A stretch of 64,000 bases of DNA from Streptomyces umbrinus (GCF_030817415.1 NZ_JAUSZI010000002.1:12065501-12129500), one strand, 5' to 3'; positions 53,785-63,230 are shown, numbered from the stretch's first letter. Numbers and translations: made by a program. Notes: generated by a model not told the origin, from the letters alone.

Positions 53785-53955
53785 TCAGTGGGCCGGGCGT
53801 CGGCGCGAGCGCGATATCGAGCGCACGAGCAGGTACAGCACGGCGGCGATGAGGAGCAGCACGCCGGTGGAGAGCAGATACAGCATGCCGTCGACGGCAG
53901 CGCCGATGACGATCAGCGCGGTGGCGCAGATGAGCAGAACCAGGAAGAAGACCAT
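53785..53955 (-). CDS. Small hydrophobic protein (56 aa)
   Basis: ATG 53955 follows a strong AGGAGG site. Two membrane segments are predicted (MVFFLVLLICATALIVIGAA and LSTGVLLLIAAVLYLLV) with a basic tail (SISRSRRRPAH). Streptomyces stress regions often carry such tiny membrane proteins. Function unknown. Confidence 0.65.
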   Translation of the reverse strand: MVFFLVLLICATALIVIGAAVDGMLYLLSTGVLLLIAAVLYLLVRSISRSRRRPAH

Positions 53956-54132
53956 GGCGCTACGCCTCCTGGGGTGGTGGCGGAGGGGCGGACCAGAGGC
54001 CGTCCACCAGTGGTGCCGGGTGCTCCGGCCGCGCTCCTACCTCAATTTCAGGGTAGCCGCAACCCATGGCGGTGGCCTGCCAGGCAGAACGGTTCTACCG
54101 TGGAGAGAGGAAGCAGATCCCAGGAGCGCGCC

Positions 54133-54555
54133 ATGATCATCCTCGGACTCGTCATCCTCGTCGCCGCGGTGGTCATCGCTGTCGCCGGCGTTCTTTCCAA
54201 CAGTGGCAGCGCCCACGAGCTCACCGGCGGATTCTCCGTCTTCGGAGTCGACGTCACCGGCTCCACCGGCACCCTCTTCCTCTACGGCATCGTCGTCGGG
54301 GCGGCGGCGTTGCTCGGGCTGAGCCTGCTCCTGACCGGTACACGCCGCACAGCTCGCCGCGGCCGCACGGCACGTCGCGGGCTCAAGCAGTCTCGGCGCG
54401 AGACAGCGGCAGCCGAACAGGAACGCGGCGTCCTGACCAGCGAACGCGACTCCGCCCGCGCGCAGGCGGAGAGGAAGGACGAGGACCGGGCTGGCCTGGG
54501 CGAACGCCCCCGCCACAAGCAGCACTGGTTCCACCGCCGGGCCGCTCCCCGCTGA
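54133..54555 (+). CDS. Membrane protein with basic/charged tail (140 aa)
   Basis: Two transmembrane helices (ILGLVILVAAVVIAVAGVLS and TLFLYGIVVGAAALLGLSLL) flank a short external loop with GFSVFGVDVTGSTG. The cytoplasmic tail is rich in Arg, Glu and Ala (AAAEQERGVLTSERDSARA). The topology resembles small stress-associated membrane proteins. Ribosome site GGAG ten bases before the ATG. Confidence 0.72.
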   Translation: MIILGLVILVAAVVIAVAGVLSNSGSAHELTGGFSVFGVDVTGSTGTLFLYGIVVGAAALLGLSLLLTGTRRTARRGRTARRGLKQSRRETAAAEQERGVLTSERDSARAQAERKDEDRAGLGERPRHKQHWFHRRAAPR

Positions 54556-54630
54556 CGATCCCGCAGACGGCCTCGACACAGACCGCGGCCGACCCACCGG
54601 GCACGGTGACGGTGGGTAGGCAGAGAGCGG

Positions 54631-55623
54631 GTGTTTCTCATGGATTGGCTGAGAAGGCTGCCCGTGATCGGAAAGCTGATGCGGACGCACGCCTGGCGGG
54701 CGTTCGAGCGGCTGGATGCCGTCCACTGGGCCCGGCTCGCCGCGGCCATCACCTTCACCAGTTTCGTCGCGCTCTTTCCGCTGATCACCGTGGGCGCGGC
54801 GATCGGCGCCAAGCTTTTGAGCGAGGACCAGCTGAGGAAACTCCAGGACAAGATCGCCGACCAGGCGCCGGGCCTCTCCGACCTGCTGGACCTGGACAGC
54901 CTCGTCGCGCATGCCGGATCCGTCGGGCTGATCGCGGGCGCGCTGCTGCTCGTGATCGGCATCAACTGGGTCGGCGCCCTGCGCGGGTGCCTGCGCGCGG
55001 TGTGGGAGAAGGAGCAGGACCCGGGCAATCCGTTCCTGCTCAAGTTCAAGGACTCCGTGGTGCTGGTCGGCCTCGCCGCGGTCGGGCTGGTCGCGATCGG
55101 CAGTTCGGTGTTCGCCAGCAGTGCCGTCGGCTGGGCCGCCGACAAGGCCGGTATCGAGGGCGGGGCGGGACGGGCCCTGCTGTTCCTCGCCGGCCTGGCC
55201 ATCGCCCTGGTCGTCGACTTCCTGCTGCTGGTCTACCTGCTCACCCGGCTGCCGCGGGTGCATCCGGGCCGGCGTGCGGTCGTGGTCGCCGCTCTGATCG
55301 GTGCGGTGGGCTTCGAACTGCTCAAGTGGTTGCTGACCGGCTACCTGCAGGGCGTCGCGGGGAAGAGCATGTACGGCGCCTTCGCCGTGCCGGTCGCCGT
55401 CGTGCTGTGGATCAACCTCATGGCCAGGCTGCTGCTGTACTGCGCCGCATGGACAGCGACAGCGACAGGGACAGCAACGGGGACGGCGGCGCGGTCCGGC
55501 GAGACAGCCAAGGGCGAGAGTCCGGAGCCCGGGATCGGCCCCGCAGCCGACGGCGCACCACAGCGGGCGTCAGCCGGCAGCGGCGCTCCAGCAGCACCGC
55601 GCCTCCAGAAGCACGGGCCCTGA
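54631..55623 (+). CDS. YihY/BrkB-family membrane protein
   Basis: 330 aa from GTG 54631 (ATG 54640 also fits). Six or so membrane segments include ITFTSFVALFPLITVGAAIG, VGLIAGALLLVIGINWVGAL, and the family-typical GKSMYGAFAVPVAVVLWINL followed by MARLLLYCAAW. YihY/BrkB proteins are inner-membrane proteins of uncertain function, once called ribonuclease BN. The Ala/Gly-rich tail is probably disordered. Confidence 0.88.
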   Translation: MFLMDWLRRLPVIGKLMRTHAWRAFERLDAVHWARLAAAITFTSFVALFPLITVGAAIGAKLLSEDQLRKLQDKIADQAPGLSDLLDLDSLVAHAGSVGLIAGALLLVIGINWVGALRGCLRAVWEKEQDPGNPFLLKFKDSVVLVGLAAVGLVAIGSSVFASSAVGWAADKAGIEGGAGRALLFLAGLAIALVVDFLLLVYLLTRLPRVHPGRRAVVVAALIGAVGFELLKWLLTGYLQGVAGKSMYGAFAVPVAVVLWINLMARLLLYCAAWTATATGTATGTAARSGETAKGESPEPGIGPAADGAPQRASAGSGAPAAPRLQKHGP

Positions 55624-55682
55624 TCCGGGCGTGATTCCTCGTGCTCGGGCAGCTGCGTGCGGTCACCGCTTCGGTGACGGTG

Positions 55683-56408
55683 TCAGGCCACCAGGCCGGG
55701 AAGGACTTCCGTACCGTCGATGAAGGCGCGGGCCACCTCGGACAGGCGGCGGTTGTGGGCGCGGGCGTAGCCGCGCAGTGCGGTGAAGGCCTGTTCCATG
55801 TCGATGTTCTGGCGTTCGGCGAGTTTCCCCTTGGCCTGTTCGATCAGGACGCGGCTGTTGAGCGCCGTCTGGAGTTGTTCGTTGAGGACGGTGCTGCGGT
55901 GGGTGGAGCGTTGTTGCAGGAGGCTGATGGTGGCGACGTCGGCCAGGGCCTGGCCGATGAGCGTGCCGGCCGGGTCGAAGGGGCCGGGGGTGGCGTGGAA
56001 GAGGTTCAGGGCGCCGACGGTCTCGTCGCGCAGGCGCATGGGCAGGGCCTGGACGGCGCCGAATCCGCTGCGGTGGGCCGCTGTGGCGAAGTGCGGCCAG
56101 CGGTCGACCTCCCGGGTCAGGTCGGGGACGATCACCGGTTGCCCGGTGCGGTAGCACTCCAGGCAGGGGCCCTCGTCGTTCTGGAGCTGGAAGAGTTCCA
56201 GCAGGCGTACCCGTTCGTCGGAGGCGGCCATCACACGGAGTTTGCCGTCCCGGTCGGCCAGCAGCACCCCGGCGGCGCTCGCGTCGAGCATGCTCACGCA
56301 GCGGTCGGTGAGCAGACGCAGGAAGTCGATGAGGTCGAAGTCGGCGACCAGGTTGTCCGCCAGCTCGACGAAGGTCTTGGCCAGGAGCTGCTGATTCATC
56401 GTGAACAC
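55683..56408 (-). CDS. GAF-ANTAR RNA-binding regulator
   Basis: 241 aa. An N-terminal GAF sensor (SAAGVLLADRDGKLRVMAAS, EGPCLECYRTGQPVIVPDL) precedes an ANTAR domain (QLQTALNSRVLIEQAKGKLA, AFTALRGYARAHNRRLSEVA). ANTAR proteins bind paired hairpins in mRNA and block terminators. The start is 70 bp after the end of the second GAF-ANTAR gene, in the same direction; they may share a transcript. Confidence 0.92.
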   Translation of the reverse strand: MFTMNQQLLAKTFVELADNLVADFDLIDFLRLLTDRCVSMLDASAAGVLLADRDGKLRVMAASDERVRLLELFQLQNDEGPCLECYRTGQPVIVPDLTREVDRWPHFATAAHRSGFGAVQALPMRLRDETVGALNLFHATPGPFDPAGTLIGQALADVATISLLQQRSTHRSTVLNEQLQTALNSRVLIEQAKGKLAERQNIDMEQAFTALRGYARAHNRRLSEVARAFIDGTEVLPGLVA

Positions 56409-56478
56409 CCTCGATTGAGACTAGTCCCGCCGGAAGGGGGCGGGAAGCGCAGCACGCTTATCGTCCGGAACCGGTGCG

Positions 56479-57240
56479 TCAGGTGTCATCGTCCGTCCGT
56501 TTCGGTTCCGTGTCGGGGGAGAAGCGGAGCCGGTGGGCCACCACGTCGGCGGCCACGTCGGCGAGCCGGCGTCCCTGGGTATAGGCGTAGGCGCGCAGCC
56601 GGACGAAGGCTTCGTCGATGCCGACTTCGAGCTGGACGGTGAGGATGCCGGTGGCCTGGTCGATCTCCGCCCGGTATCCGCCCAGGTCCTCGAAGCCCCG
56701 GTCTGCCAGTGCTCCGCCGACCGGCGCGCCCGTCTCATCGATCCGCGCATCGAGCAGGAGCAGTGTCGCGAGGTCGGCGAACGCCAGCGCGTCGGCCAGC
56801 TCCTCCGCGTCCAGCACGGTGGGGACGTTGGCGTACAGGTCCAGGACTCCCGGGCTGATCGCCCCGATCTGCAGGGGGAGTGCGAAGACGGCGCGTGCCC
56901 CGGCGTCCAGGGCCGCATCGGCGAACACGGTCCAGCGGTCCTGCAGTTCACCGGTGAGCAGATCGGGTGTCAGGACGGCCGAGCCGTGGGTGAAGGCGTC
57001 CACGCAGGGTCCTTCACCCAGGGTGAGCTGGAGCTCCTCCAGTTGCTCGCTGATGGTGTCGGTGCTGCACAGCGGATGGCTTGCGGCGGTCTTGGACATC
57101 GCCGATACCCCGGCTCCGCCGACCGGGAGGGCGGCCACGGCTGCGGCACACACATCGACCACGCCGGGCCGGGCGCCGCGTCGGGCTGCCTGTTCGGCGA
57201 CCAGCACCTGGATGCGGGCCGAGCGGCTGTCGGACCTCAT
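56479..57240 (-). CDS. GAF-ANTAR RNA-binding regulator, second copy
   Basis: 253 aa. The GAF part includes GEGPCVDAFTHGSAVLTPDL and FALPLQIGAISPGVLDLYAN. The ANTAR part is EIDQATGILTVQLEVGIDEAFVRLRAYAYTQGRRLADVA. The ATG 57240 overlaps the upstream TGA (ATGA), so it is translationally coupled to the GNAT-like gene. Confidence 0.9.
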   Translation of the reverse strand: MRSDSRSARIQVLVAEQAARRGARPGVVDVCAAAVAALPVGGAGVSAMSKTAASHPLCSTDTISEQLEELQLTLGEGPCVDAFTHGSAVLTPDLLTGELQDRWTVFADAALDAGARAVFALPLQIGAISPGVLDLYANVPTVLDAEELADALAFADLATLLLLDARIDETGAPVGGALADRGFEDLGGYRAEIDQATGILTVQLEVGIDEAFVRLRAYAYTQGRRLADVAADVVAHRLRFSPDTEPKRTDDDT

Positions 57241-57902
57241 CCGGGCCACCGGGTCCAGGCGTCGTGCGCCAGGCCTTCCAGTCGCGCGGTGGTGCGTTCC
57301 CCGAGGGGGAGTACCAGCGCGCGGAACATGGTCGGGCCCGCCGGCCGCCACATTTCTCCGACGTTCAGCCATCCCCAGGAGCGGAGCGAGGCGAGGGTCG
57401 GGTGATCGTCGGGATCCACCAGGGTGGCGCCGAGGGATGCCTGGTGGTCGCTCAGTAGCCGCTCCTGCAGCCGGCGGGCCACGTCCTGGTCCTGTTCGTG
57501 TGGCTGGACCAGGATGCTGGTGATCGCGAAGACGCCGCCGGACGCGGTGAGTTGCTCGATGCTCTGCGGCAGTGCTCCGTCGAACCCGAGCCACCACAAG
57601 CCGTCACTGCCCACCGGGAACCCGAAGGCGCATCCCACCAGGTGGTCCGTCTCCGCGATCACCATGGCGAACCCCGGCCGGCGGATGTCACCGGTGAGAC
57701 GGTTCAGGAAGTCCTGGCGGCTGCGGCTGCGGTATGCCTCAAGGGCGGGCGTTTCGCGGGAGTCGACGTACAGATCCGCCAGCTCTCCGCTCAGCCCTTG
57801 TGCCAGCCAGCGGTTCACGCGCCGCAACCGGACCGCGTCCATGGTGGACGGCTCGCCTGCCTGGGGCTTGTGCGGCTGCCCCTGCCTGGGCTGGGCCGTC
57901 AC
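57237..57902 (-). CDS. GNAT-like acetyltransferase-fold protein
   Basis: 221 aa from a GTG that overlaps the stop of the STAS gene. FAMVIAETDHLVGCAFGFPV and GGVFAITSILVQPHEQDQDVARRLQERLL resemble the core strands and acetyl-CoA loop of GNAT proteins, although the loop is degenerate, so activity is uncertain. It is second in an operon of signalling genes. Confidence 0.68.
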   Translation of the reverse strand: MTAQPRQGQPHKPQAGEPSTMDAVRLRRVNRWLAQGLSGELADLYVDSRETPALEAYRSRSRQDFLNRLTGDIRRPGFAMVIAETDHLVGCAFGFPVGSDGLWWLGFDGALPQSIEQLTASGGVFAITSILVQPHEQDQDVARRLQERLLSDHQASLGATLVDPDDHPTLASLRSWGWLNVGEMWRPAGPTMFRALVLPLGERTTARLEGLAHDAWTRWPG

Positions 57903-58324
57903 CGCGCATCGCCCGAGAAGACAGGCACCCGGGGAGCACTCCGGTGCGGCAGGGCTGGAGCGGCCGGGTCAGGGATGTTCCCGAGAGACGGTGACAGATG
58001 CCAGAGCGGAAGGCCGAGAAGCAGGAACCCGCAGCCGGTGACCTCGAGGATCCGCGCCAGTGACGGTGGCGGGTTGTGCAGTCGTAGGATCCCGCCGGCC
58101 TCCGTGGTCCGCTGTGCGGCGTAGAGGAAGGCATTGAGGCCACTGCAGTCGCAGAACGTCACGGTGGTGAGGTCGACATCGATGATGCGGATGCCGTCGC
58201 TCAGGCACTGTGCCAGTGCCGCGCGCAGCAGCGGTGCCGATTCCAGGCCGATCTCACCGGCCAGGGTGACCAGTGCCCGGTGCCTTTGATCATGGCGGTA
58301 GATGGTGAGCTGTGGGACAGGCAT
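57899..58324 (-). CDS. STAS-domain anti-anti-sigma protein
   Basis: 141 aa. RALVTLAGEIGLESAPLLRA and IRIIDVDLTTVTFCDCSGLN form the STAS core; the phosphorylation site is within DCSG. It is first in the operon STAS, GNAT-like, GAF-ANTAR, each joined by a 4-base stop/start overlap. It could couple the partner-switching (sigma-factor) pathway to ANTAR control of mRNA. Confidence 0.88.
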   Translation of the reverse strand: MPVPQLTIYRHDQRHRALVTLAGEIGLESAPLLRAALAQCLSDGIRIIDVDLTTVTFCDCSGLNAFLYAAQRTTEAGGILRLHNPPPSLARILEVTGCGFLLLGLPLWHLSPSLGNIPDPAAPALPHRSAPRVPVFSGDAR

Positions 58325-58769
58325 GACGCCTCGGTTCAAAAGACCATCCGCCAGCGCACGCGGTGACACCGGGATTCCCGGCCCCTCTTGGCGCGCTGCC
58401 GGCAGGGGCGTACGTTCGGCGGAGGCGGAACGACGGCCGGTCCGAGGACCTGTACAACAGGACAAGGGATCCACCCGGTTCCCTCCAGGGATGCGCCGGG
58501 TGACGGACGAAAGATCCGCTCCCCGCAGCCATCTGTGTCGTTCAACGACAAGCCGCCGGGGTCTGGGACGCCTGGACAACAGCATAGCCCTGGCCCAGCG
58601 CGACAGACGGCCCGAAACCGTCCCATCTCAGGATGCGGACGGTGTCAAAGCATGGCGGCGCGCTCATGTCCGGTGTCCCGCACGGTACTTGGGGCCTGCG
58701 GTACGTAGGCGGCGGCCAACAGCCGCTCAGGAATGGCAGTCCGTCGACTGCCCGAGGAGGTGGCTTCGC
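58325..58769. other. Divergent intergenic region without a gene
   Basis: 445 bp between the STAS operon (minus) and the Asp23 remnant (plus). It must hold both promoters, but no clear consensus boxes were recognised. GAGGAGG at ~58754 is the ribosome site of the Asp23 gene. Confidence 0.5.
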
Positions 58770-59160
58770 ATGACGGAGCCGAACGGTTCAACCCTGCAGA
58801 AGCCCGATACCGACGAGCCGAGCACTGAACTGGGCACAATACTGCAGGCCGCGCGCCGCCTGGGCCTCAGGAACCACCGGAGACCCGCGGCCGGACGACC
58901 ATCGCGGACGGGGTGGTGGAGAAGATCGCCGGGATCGCCGCGCGGGAGGTCCCCGGAATCCACGCACTGGGCGGCGGATTCACTCGCACCATGGGCGCGA
59001 TGCGCGACCGGGTCCCCGGCGGGCACGCGGGACGCGGCGTCAAGGTCAGCGAGAAACAGACCGCCATCGACCTCCAGGTCGCCGTCGAATACGGGGTCAG
59101 CATCCGCGAGGCCGCCGCGGAGGTCCGCGAGAACGTGATCGCGACGGTGGAACGGATGCC
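58770..59160 (+). pseudogene. Asp23/Gls24-family envelope stress protein, frameshifted and truncated
   Basis: MTEPNGSTLQKPDTDEPSTE begins in one frame. After ~58855 the family sequence GRTTIADGVVEKIAGIAARE, VPGIHALGGGFTRTMGAM and DLQVAVEYGVSIREAAAEVR lies in another. The gene is cut after ENVIATVERM at about 59160 by an IS630 fragment. Asp23 proteins associate with the membrane and respond to envelope stress. Confidence 0.8.
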
Positions 59161-59691
59161 GACCAGGTCGGCATCCGTTCCGATCAGGTCACCGGCCGTA
59201 CCTGGGGCGAGAAGGGCCGCACCCCCATCGTGCGCCGCACCGGCAACCGGTTCTCCGTGAACGCGATATCCGCGATCAGCACGAAAGGCCGGATGCACTT
59301 CATGGTGTTCACCGAGACCTTCGACGCAAAAGTCATGTGCCGCTTCCTCGTCCGGTTCATCGGCCACTTCGACCGCAAGATCCACCTCGTGGTGGACGGT
59401 CACTCCGTACGCCGCTCCCGCGCGGTCCGCACATGGCTGGCCGACCACGCCGACAGGATCGAGCTGCACTTCCTGCCCTCGTACTCACCCGAGCTGAACC
59501 CCGACGAACTCGTCAATGCTGACCTCAAACGCAGCCTGCCCACGAGCAGCAGGGCCCGCAACCAGGCCCAACTCGCAGCCGAGACCCGCAGGTTCTTCCA
59601 TCGCCGCCAGCGCCAGCCCCACATCGTCCGCGGCTACTTCGGCGGCCCCCACGTCCGCTACACCCTCGAAGAGAACCATTTGAGTTTCTAA
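59161..59691 (+). pseudogene. IS630-family transposase, C-terminal fragment
   Basis: From DQVGIRSDQVTGRTWGEKGR to the stop at 59689. Second and third catalytic motifs: IHLVVDGHSVRRSRAVR and FLPSYSPELNPDELVNADLK. The N-terminal HTH and first Asp region are missing where it meets the Asp23 remnant. Not closely related to the IS630 at 45 kb. Confidence 0.82.
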
Positions 59692-59707
59692 TCAATAGGG
59701 TCCGTCT

Positions 59708-59776
59708 TCAAACGGATCCTGCCCAGAGCAAGAATGACGCGAGACTGACCGCTGCTTCGTAGGAGGTGGCGGTCTT
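59708..59776 (-). pseudogene. IS5-family transposase, last 23 codons
   Basis: Encodes KTATSYEAAVSLASFLLWAG then SV and a stop, the usual end of this IS5 subgroup. It joins to RGIATRYD at 61145 when the IS110 is removed. Confidence 0.85.
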
Positions 59777-61144
59777 GATGCCCCTATGGATGTCAAGCTG
59801 CCAGGGCCCGGCCCTATGGATGTCAAGCTGCCAGGGCCTGTTCGCGGGGCCGAGCATGGGCTCGGATGATGATCGTGTAGAGCTCTCGGGCGACGTAGCG
59901 TTTCAGGCAGCGGATGGCTTCGCGTCGGGTCTTGCCTTCGGTGATGCGTCGCTCGACGTAGCTGCGGCTGCGTGTCTCCCAGCGGAGTCGAGCAAGGACG
60001 ATTGTGTAGAGAGCCGAGTTGGCCTGACGGTCACCGCCCCGGTTGAGCCTTCTGCGCTGCGTCTTGCCCGAGGATGCTTCGACCGGGCTCACTCCGCAGA
60101 GCGCGGCAAACGAAGCCTCGCTGTGGAGCCGTTCGGGATTGTCGCCTGTGGCGATGAGTAGCGCTGCGGCGGTGTCCGGACCCACGCCGTAGCAGTCAAG
60201 CAGCTGCGGGATGTGCTGCCTGATCACGTCGGTGATCTGCTGCTTGAGAGCGGCGATCTCATGATCGGGTTCTTCGACTCGACGGGCGAGCAGCCGCAGG
60301 GTGAAGACCGCGGCCGCTGTCGCCGTGCCGGCCGTAGACCTGTGCAGTGCCATGCAGGCTCGGACCAGTTTGGGGATGGTCAGCCCGTCAAGGGACTCTC
60401 GCAGCTCGGGACTGGCCGTCACGAGTACCGCCCTGAGCTGGTTGATGGCCTGGGTACGAGCTTTGACCGCGGAGACCTTGGCCACTTGAAGAGCCGGAGA
60501 GCTTCAACGGGGCCGTCAGCGAGCTTGGCCGTCGCGGTGGCTCGGCCGGACAGCACGGCATGGGCTGCTGCCTCGGCGTCGATGGTGTCGGTCTTGCCAC
60601 GACGGCGGCGTGTTGCCTTGTCCGGCTGGTTCACCTCGATGACGGTCAGCTCGTTGGTGCGCAGAAAGCGGCTCAGCGCGGCTCCGTAGGAGCCAGTGCA
60701 CTCGACTCCAGCGCGGCTGGCCATGCCTGATGAACGGGCCCAGTCCAGCAGCTGCTGGTAGCCATCGGTCGTGGTGGGAAAGCTCCGGCAATCGATCAGC
60801 TTGCCGGTGGTCGAGATCACGGCTGCCACGTGGGCATCCTTGTGAGTGTCAACACCCAGGATTACCTCACGATGGCAGTCATGGTGAATACGGATCGGCT
60901 GGGCCATGCTGGCACTGGTCATCGGTCTCCTGCCATTGAACCGGAGCTGGTGGCCGTCGCCGGGCTGGCAGGGTGGTCAGGACTGTGACGGTGCCTGTCG
61001 CGAAGGCCCCTATCGGGACACACCCGCCGGCCTGGCGGCAGCGAGCGCCGTCCCGGACAGTGGCCGACAGATCAAGACTCAGGACAAGACAGTCAGTCGT
61101 ATCGCGGGTCAGGCCACCGCCGAGACGGCACCGCCATCCTCACA
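59777..61144 (-). mobile_element. IS110-family element, second
   Basis: About 1368 bp, inserted in the IS5 transposase between GATACGAC and AAGACC. A 27-bp sequence (starting CCCTATGGATGTCAAG) is directly repeated at its left end (59782-59808 and 59812-59838). Confidence 0.78.
59823..60922 (-). pseudogene. IS110-family transposase with frameshift
   Basis: The N-terminal DEDD part (VILGVDTHKDAHVAAVIS, GVECTGSYGAALSRFLR, KTDTIDAEAAAHAVL) is in one frame to about 60483. The C-terminal part (KARTQAINQLRAVL, LLDCYGVGPDTAAALLIATG, LCGVSPVEASSGKTQRRRLN) is in another. One frameshift separates two otherwise complete halves. Confidence 0.88.
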
Positions 61145-61705
61145 GTCGTATCGGGTCGCGATACCGCGGAAGCCCTTGAGTCGGTTGAAGCAGCGCTCGA
61201 CGATGTTGCGTCGGCGGTAGATCTGCCGGTCGAATGCCGGTGGTCGGCCGCCGCGGCGACCGCGGTTGTGTCGGTGTCGCTGTTGGTCGGTCTTCTCCGG
61301 GATGGTGCACGCGATGCCGCGTTTGCGCAGGTAGAAACGAAAGCCTCGGGAGCTGTAAGCCTTATCGGTGATGACTCGATCAGGCCTGGAGCGGGGCCGT
61401 CCGAGACCGGCGCGTGGGACCCTGATGCGTTCCAGGAGAGGGCGCGCAGATGCTGTCGTGACGCTGGCCAGGTGTCAGCATGATCGCGAGCGGACGTCCT
61501 TTGCCGTCACAGGCGAGATGGATTTTGGTCGTCAGTCCTCCTCGGGATCGGCCGAGGGCGTGATCGTGTGGTTCGTCCAGCCGGTGGATCCCCTTTTTCG
61601 GCCGGTGGCGGCGGCGTGCTGGTGGGCGCGGACGATGGTGGAGTCGATCTGCACGAGCCAGTCGATGTTGCCGGCCGCGTCCGCGAAAGCCTGGATCTGC
61701 TGGAG
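61145..61705 (-). pseudogene. IS5-family transposase, middle part
   Basis: Minus-strand pieces in more than one frame: QQIQAFADAAGNIDWLVQID with STIVRAHQHAAATGRK (first Asp region), then GGLTTKIHLACDGKGRPLAI, RVITDKAYSSRGFRFYLRKR and NIVERCFNRLKGFRGIATRY. At least one or two frameshifts are present in addition to the two insertions. Confidence 0.82.
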
Positions 61706-61772
61706 TGAGGGGCCACGAAGTTTCCGGACAGGTACCCAATAGGGTTGTCCTGAACAAGGAAACGAGGAAGAA

Positions 61773-62063
61773 GTGGCGCCACCCAGTAAGTACTCGCCGG
61801 AGTTCCGCGAGGAAGCCGTCCAGATCGCGTTGAGGTCGAGCAAGACGATCTCTGAAGTCGCCCGGGAGCTTGAGCTGAACTCGGAGACGCTACGCGGCTG
61901 GGTGAAGAAGCACCAGAAGCAGCAGGAACCGGCCCCCGATGCGGAACTGACGGTGAACGAGCGGGCGCGCCTGAAGGAACTCGAACGACGCAACCGCGAG
62001 CTGGAGATGGAAGTTACCTTCCTGAAAAAAGCCGCAGCGTACTTCGCGAAGGATCCCCGGTAG
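61773..62063 (+). CDS. IS3-family OrfA
   Basis: 96 aa from a GTG. An HTH (EEAVQIALRSSKTISEVARE, then NSETLRGWVKKHQ) is followed by a leucine-zipper-like region (ERARLKELERRNRELEMEV). The end overlaps the slippery site for the OrfAB fusion. Confidence 0.9.
   Translation: MAPPSKYSPEFREEAVQIALRSSKTISEVARELELNSETLRGWVKKHQKQQEPAPDAELTVNERARLKELERRNRELEMEVTFLKKAAAYFAKDPR
62024..62031 (+). promoter_or_regulatory. Probable -1 ribosomal frameshift site
   Basis: Six A residues followed by G (A6G at 62025-62031) in OrfA. A -1 slip here opens a frame that continues without a stop into orfB (KSRSVLREGSPVASKYEF), the standard way IS3 elements make transposase. Confidence 0.7.
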
Positions 62064-62089
62064 CAAGCAAGTACGAGTTCATCGACGAG

Positions 62090-62953
62090 ATGCGGCTCGA
62101 CACCGAGGAGTACGCCTACAGCGTCGAGTTCATGTGCGGCCGACTCGGCGTGTCCAGGTCCGGCTACTACGACTGGCGATCCCGCCCGGAATCCGCAACG
62201 GCCCAGCGGCGCGAAGAATTGAAACTGCTCATCAAGAAAGCCTTCGACATATCCGACAGCACCTACGGGCACCGGCGCATCCAGGCTCAACTGGATCGCT
62301 GGGGCGTCGCCGCGGGCATGGAGCTGGTCCGCTGCCTCATGCGTGAACTGGGCCTGGTGCCCTGCCAGCCAAGGCCGAAGAGGTTCGGCCTCACCCAGGC
62401 CGCAGCCGGCCAGGTACCGGATCTGGTGGGCCGTGACTTCACCGCAGATGCGCCTGGCGAAAAGCTCGTCGGTGACATCACCTACATCACGACCGGGGAA
62501 GGCTGGCTGTACCTCGCGACGGTCATCGACTGCTGCACGAAGGAAGTTATCGGTTACGCGATGGACGACCACTACCAAACCTCGCTGATATCCAGGGCGA
62601 TCCGCAACGCGGCACGGAACAGAAGCCTCTCGGCGGGAGCGATATTTCACTCGGACCGCGGAAGCAACTACATGTCAGCCGAGTTCGGGAAGACGCTCAA
62701 CCGGTTCGGACTGCGCAGGTCTTCCGGCCGTACCGGGATCTGTTTCGACAATGCCATGGCCGAATCGTTCTTCGGCGTGTTGAAGAACGAGCGCGTATCT
62801 CGGGTCACTTACCTGACCCGAGAGGCTGCCCGGCAGGACATCACTCGGTACATTGAATTCTGGTACAATCGCAAACGCCTCCACTCGGCGGTGGGTTACC
62901 GCCCTCCACGTGAAGTCCACGCCGAGTACGAAAAGTTGCGAATCGCCGCGTGA
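62090..62953 (+). CDS. IS3-family OrfB (transposase catalytic part)
   Basis: 287 aa shown from ATG 62090; normally expressed as an OrfAB fusion. HTH_21-like segment GHRRIQAQLDRWGVAAG, then a DDE integrase core: VGDITYITTGEGWLYLATVI, IFHSDRGSNYMSAEFGKTL and MAESFFGVLKNERV. Confidence 0.92.
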   Translation: MRLDTEEYAYSVEFMCGRLGVSRSGYYDWRSRPESATAQRREELKLLIKKAFDISDSTYGHRRIQAQLDRWGVAAGMELVRCLMRELGLVPCQPRPKRFGLTQAAAGQVPDLVGRDFTADAPGEKLVGDITYITTGEGWLYLATVIDCCTKEVIGYAMDDHYQTSLISRAIRNAARNRSLSAGAIFHSDRGSNYMSAEFGKTLNRFGLRRSSGRTGICFDNAMAESFFGVLKNERVSRVTYLTREAARQDITRYIEFWYNRKRLHSAVGYRPPREVHAEYEKLRIAA

Positions 62954-62996
62954 AATAGACAGTCAGACGCCTGTCCGGAAAGCACGTGGCCCCTCA

Positions 62997-63230
62997 GAGA
63001 GCCCGGGTGAACACGCCGTCCGGGGCGTAACGGCGAAAGCGGGTGTAGACCGTCTTCCATGGCCCGTAGCGTTCCGGCAGGTCACGCCAGGAGATCCCGG
63101 TCCGGATCTTGTAGACCATCCCGTTGATGATCTGCCGGTCTTCTACGCGAGGTCGGCCCGTCGCAGCCCGCCGTATGACTGGAGCGAGTAACTCCCACTC
63201 ATGATCGGTGAGTTCATGGCGACGTATCAT
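62997..63230 (-). pseudogene. IS5-family transposase, N-terminal part
   Basis: Begins MIRRHELTDHEWELLAPVIR at ATG 63230, continues RPRVEDRQIINGMVYKIRTG and ISWRDLPERYGPWKTVYTRF, and reaches FTRAL, where the IS3 element is inserted. It continues in frame with QQIQAFADA at 61705 after excision. Confidence 0.88.

Larger units (their letters stand above)
61706..62996 (+). mobile_element. IS3-family element, complete
   Basis: 1291 bp with inverted ends sharing TGAGGGGCCACG and TTTCCGGACAGG, and a GAG duplication (61703-61705 and 62997-62999). Both reading frames look intact, so it may be active. Confidence 0.9.
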
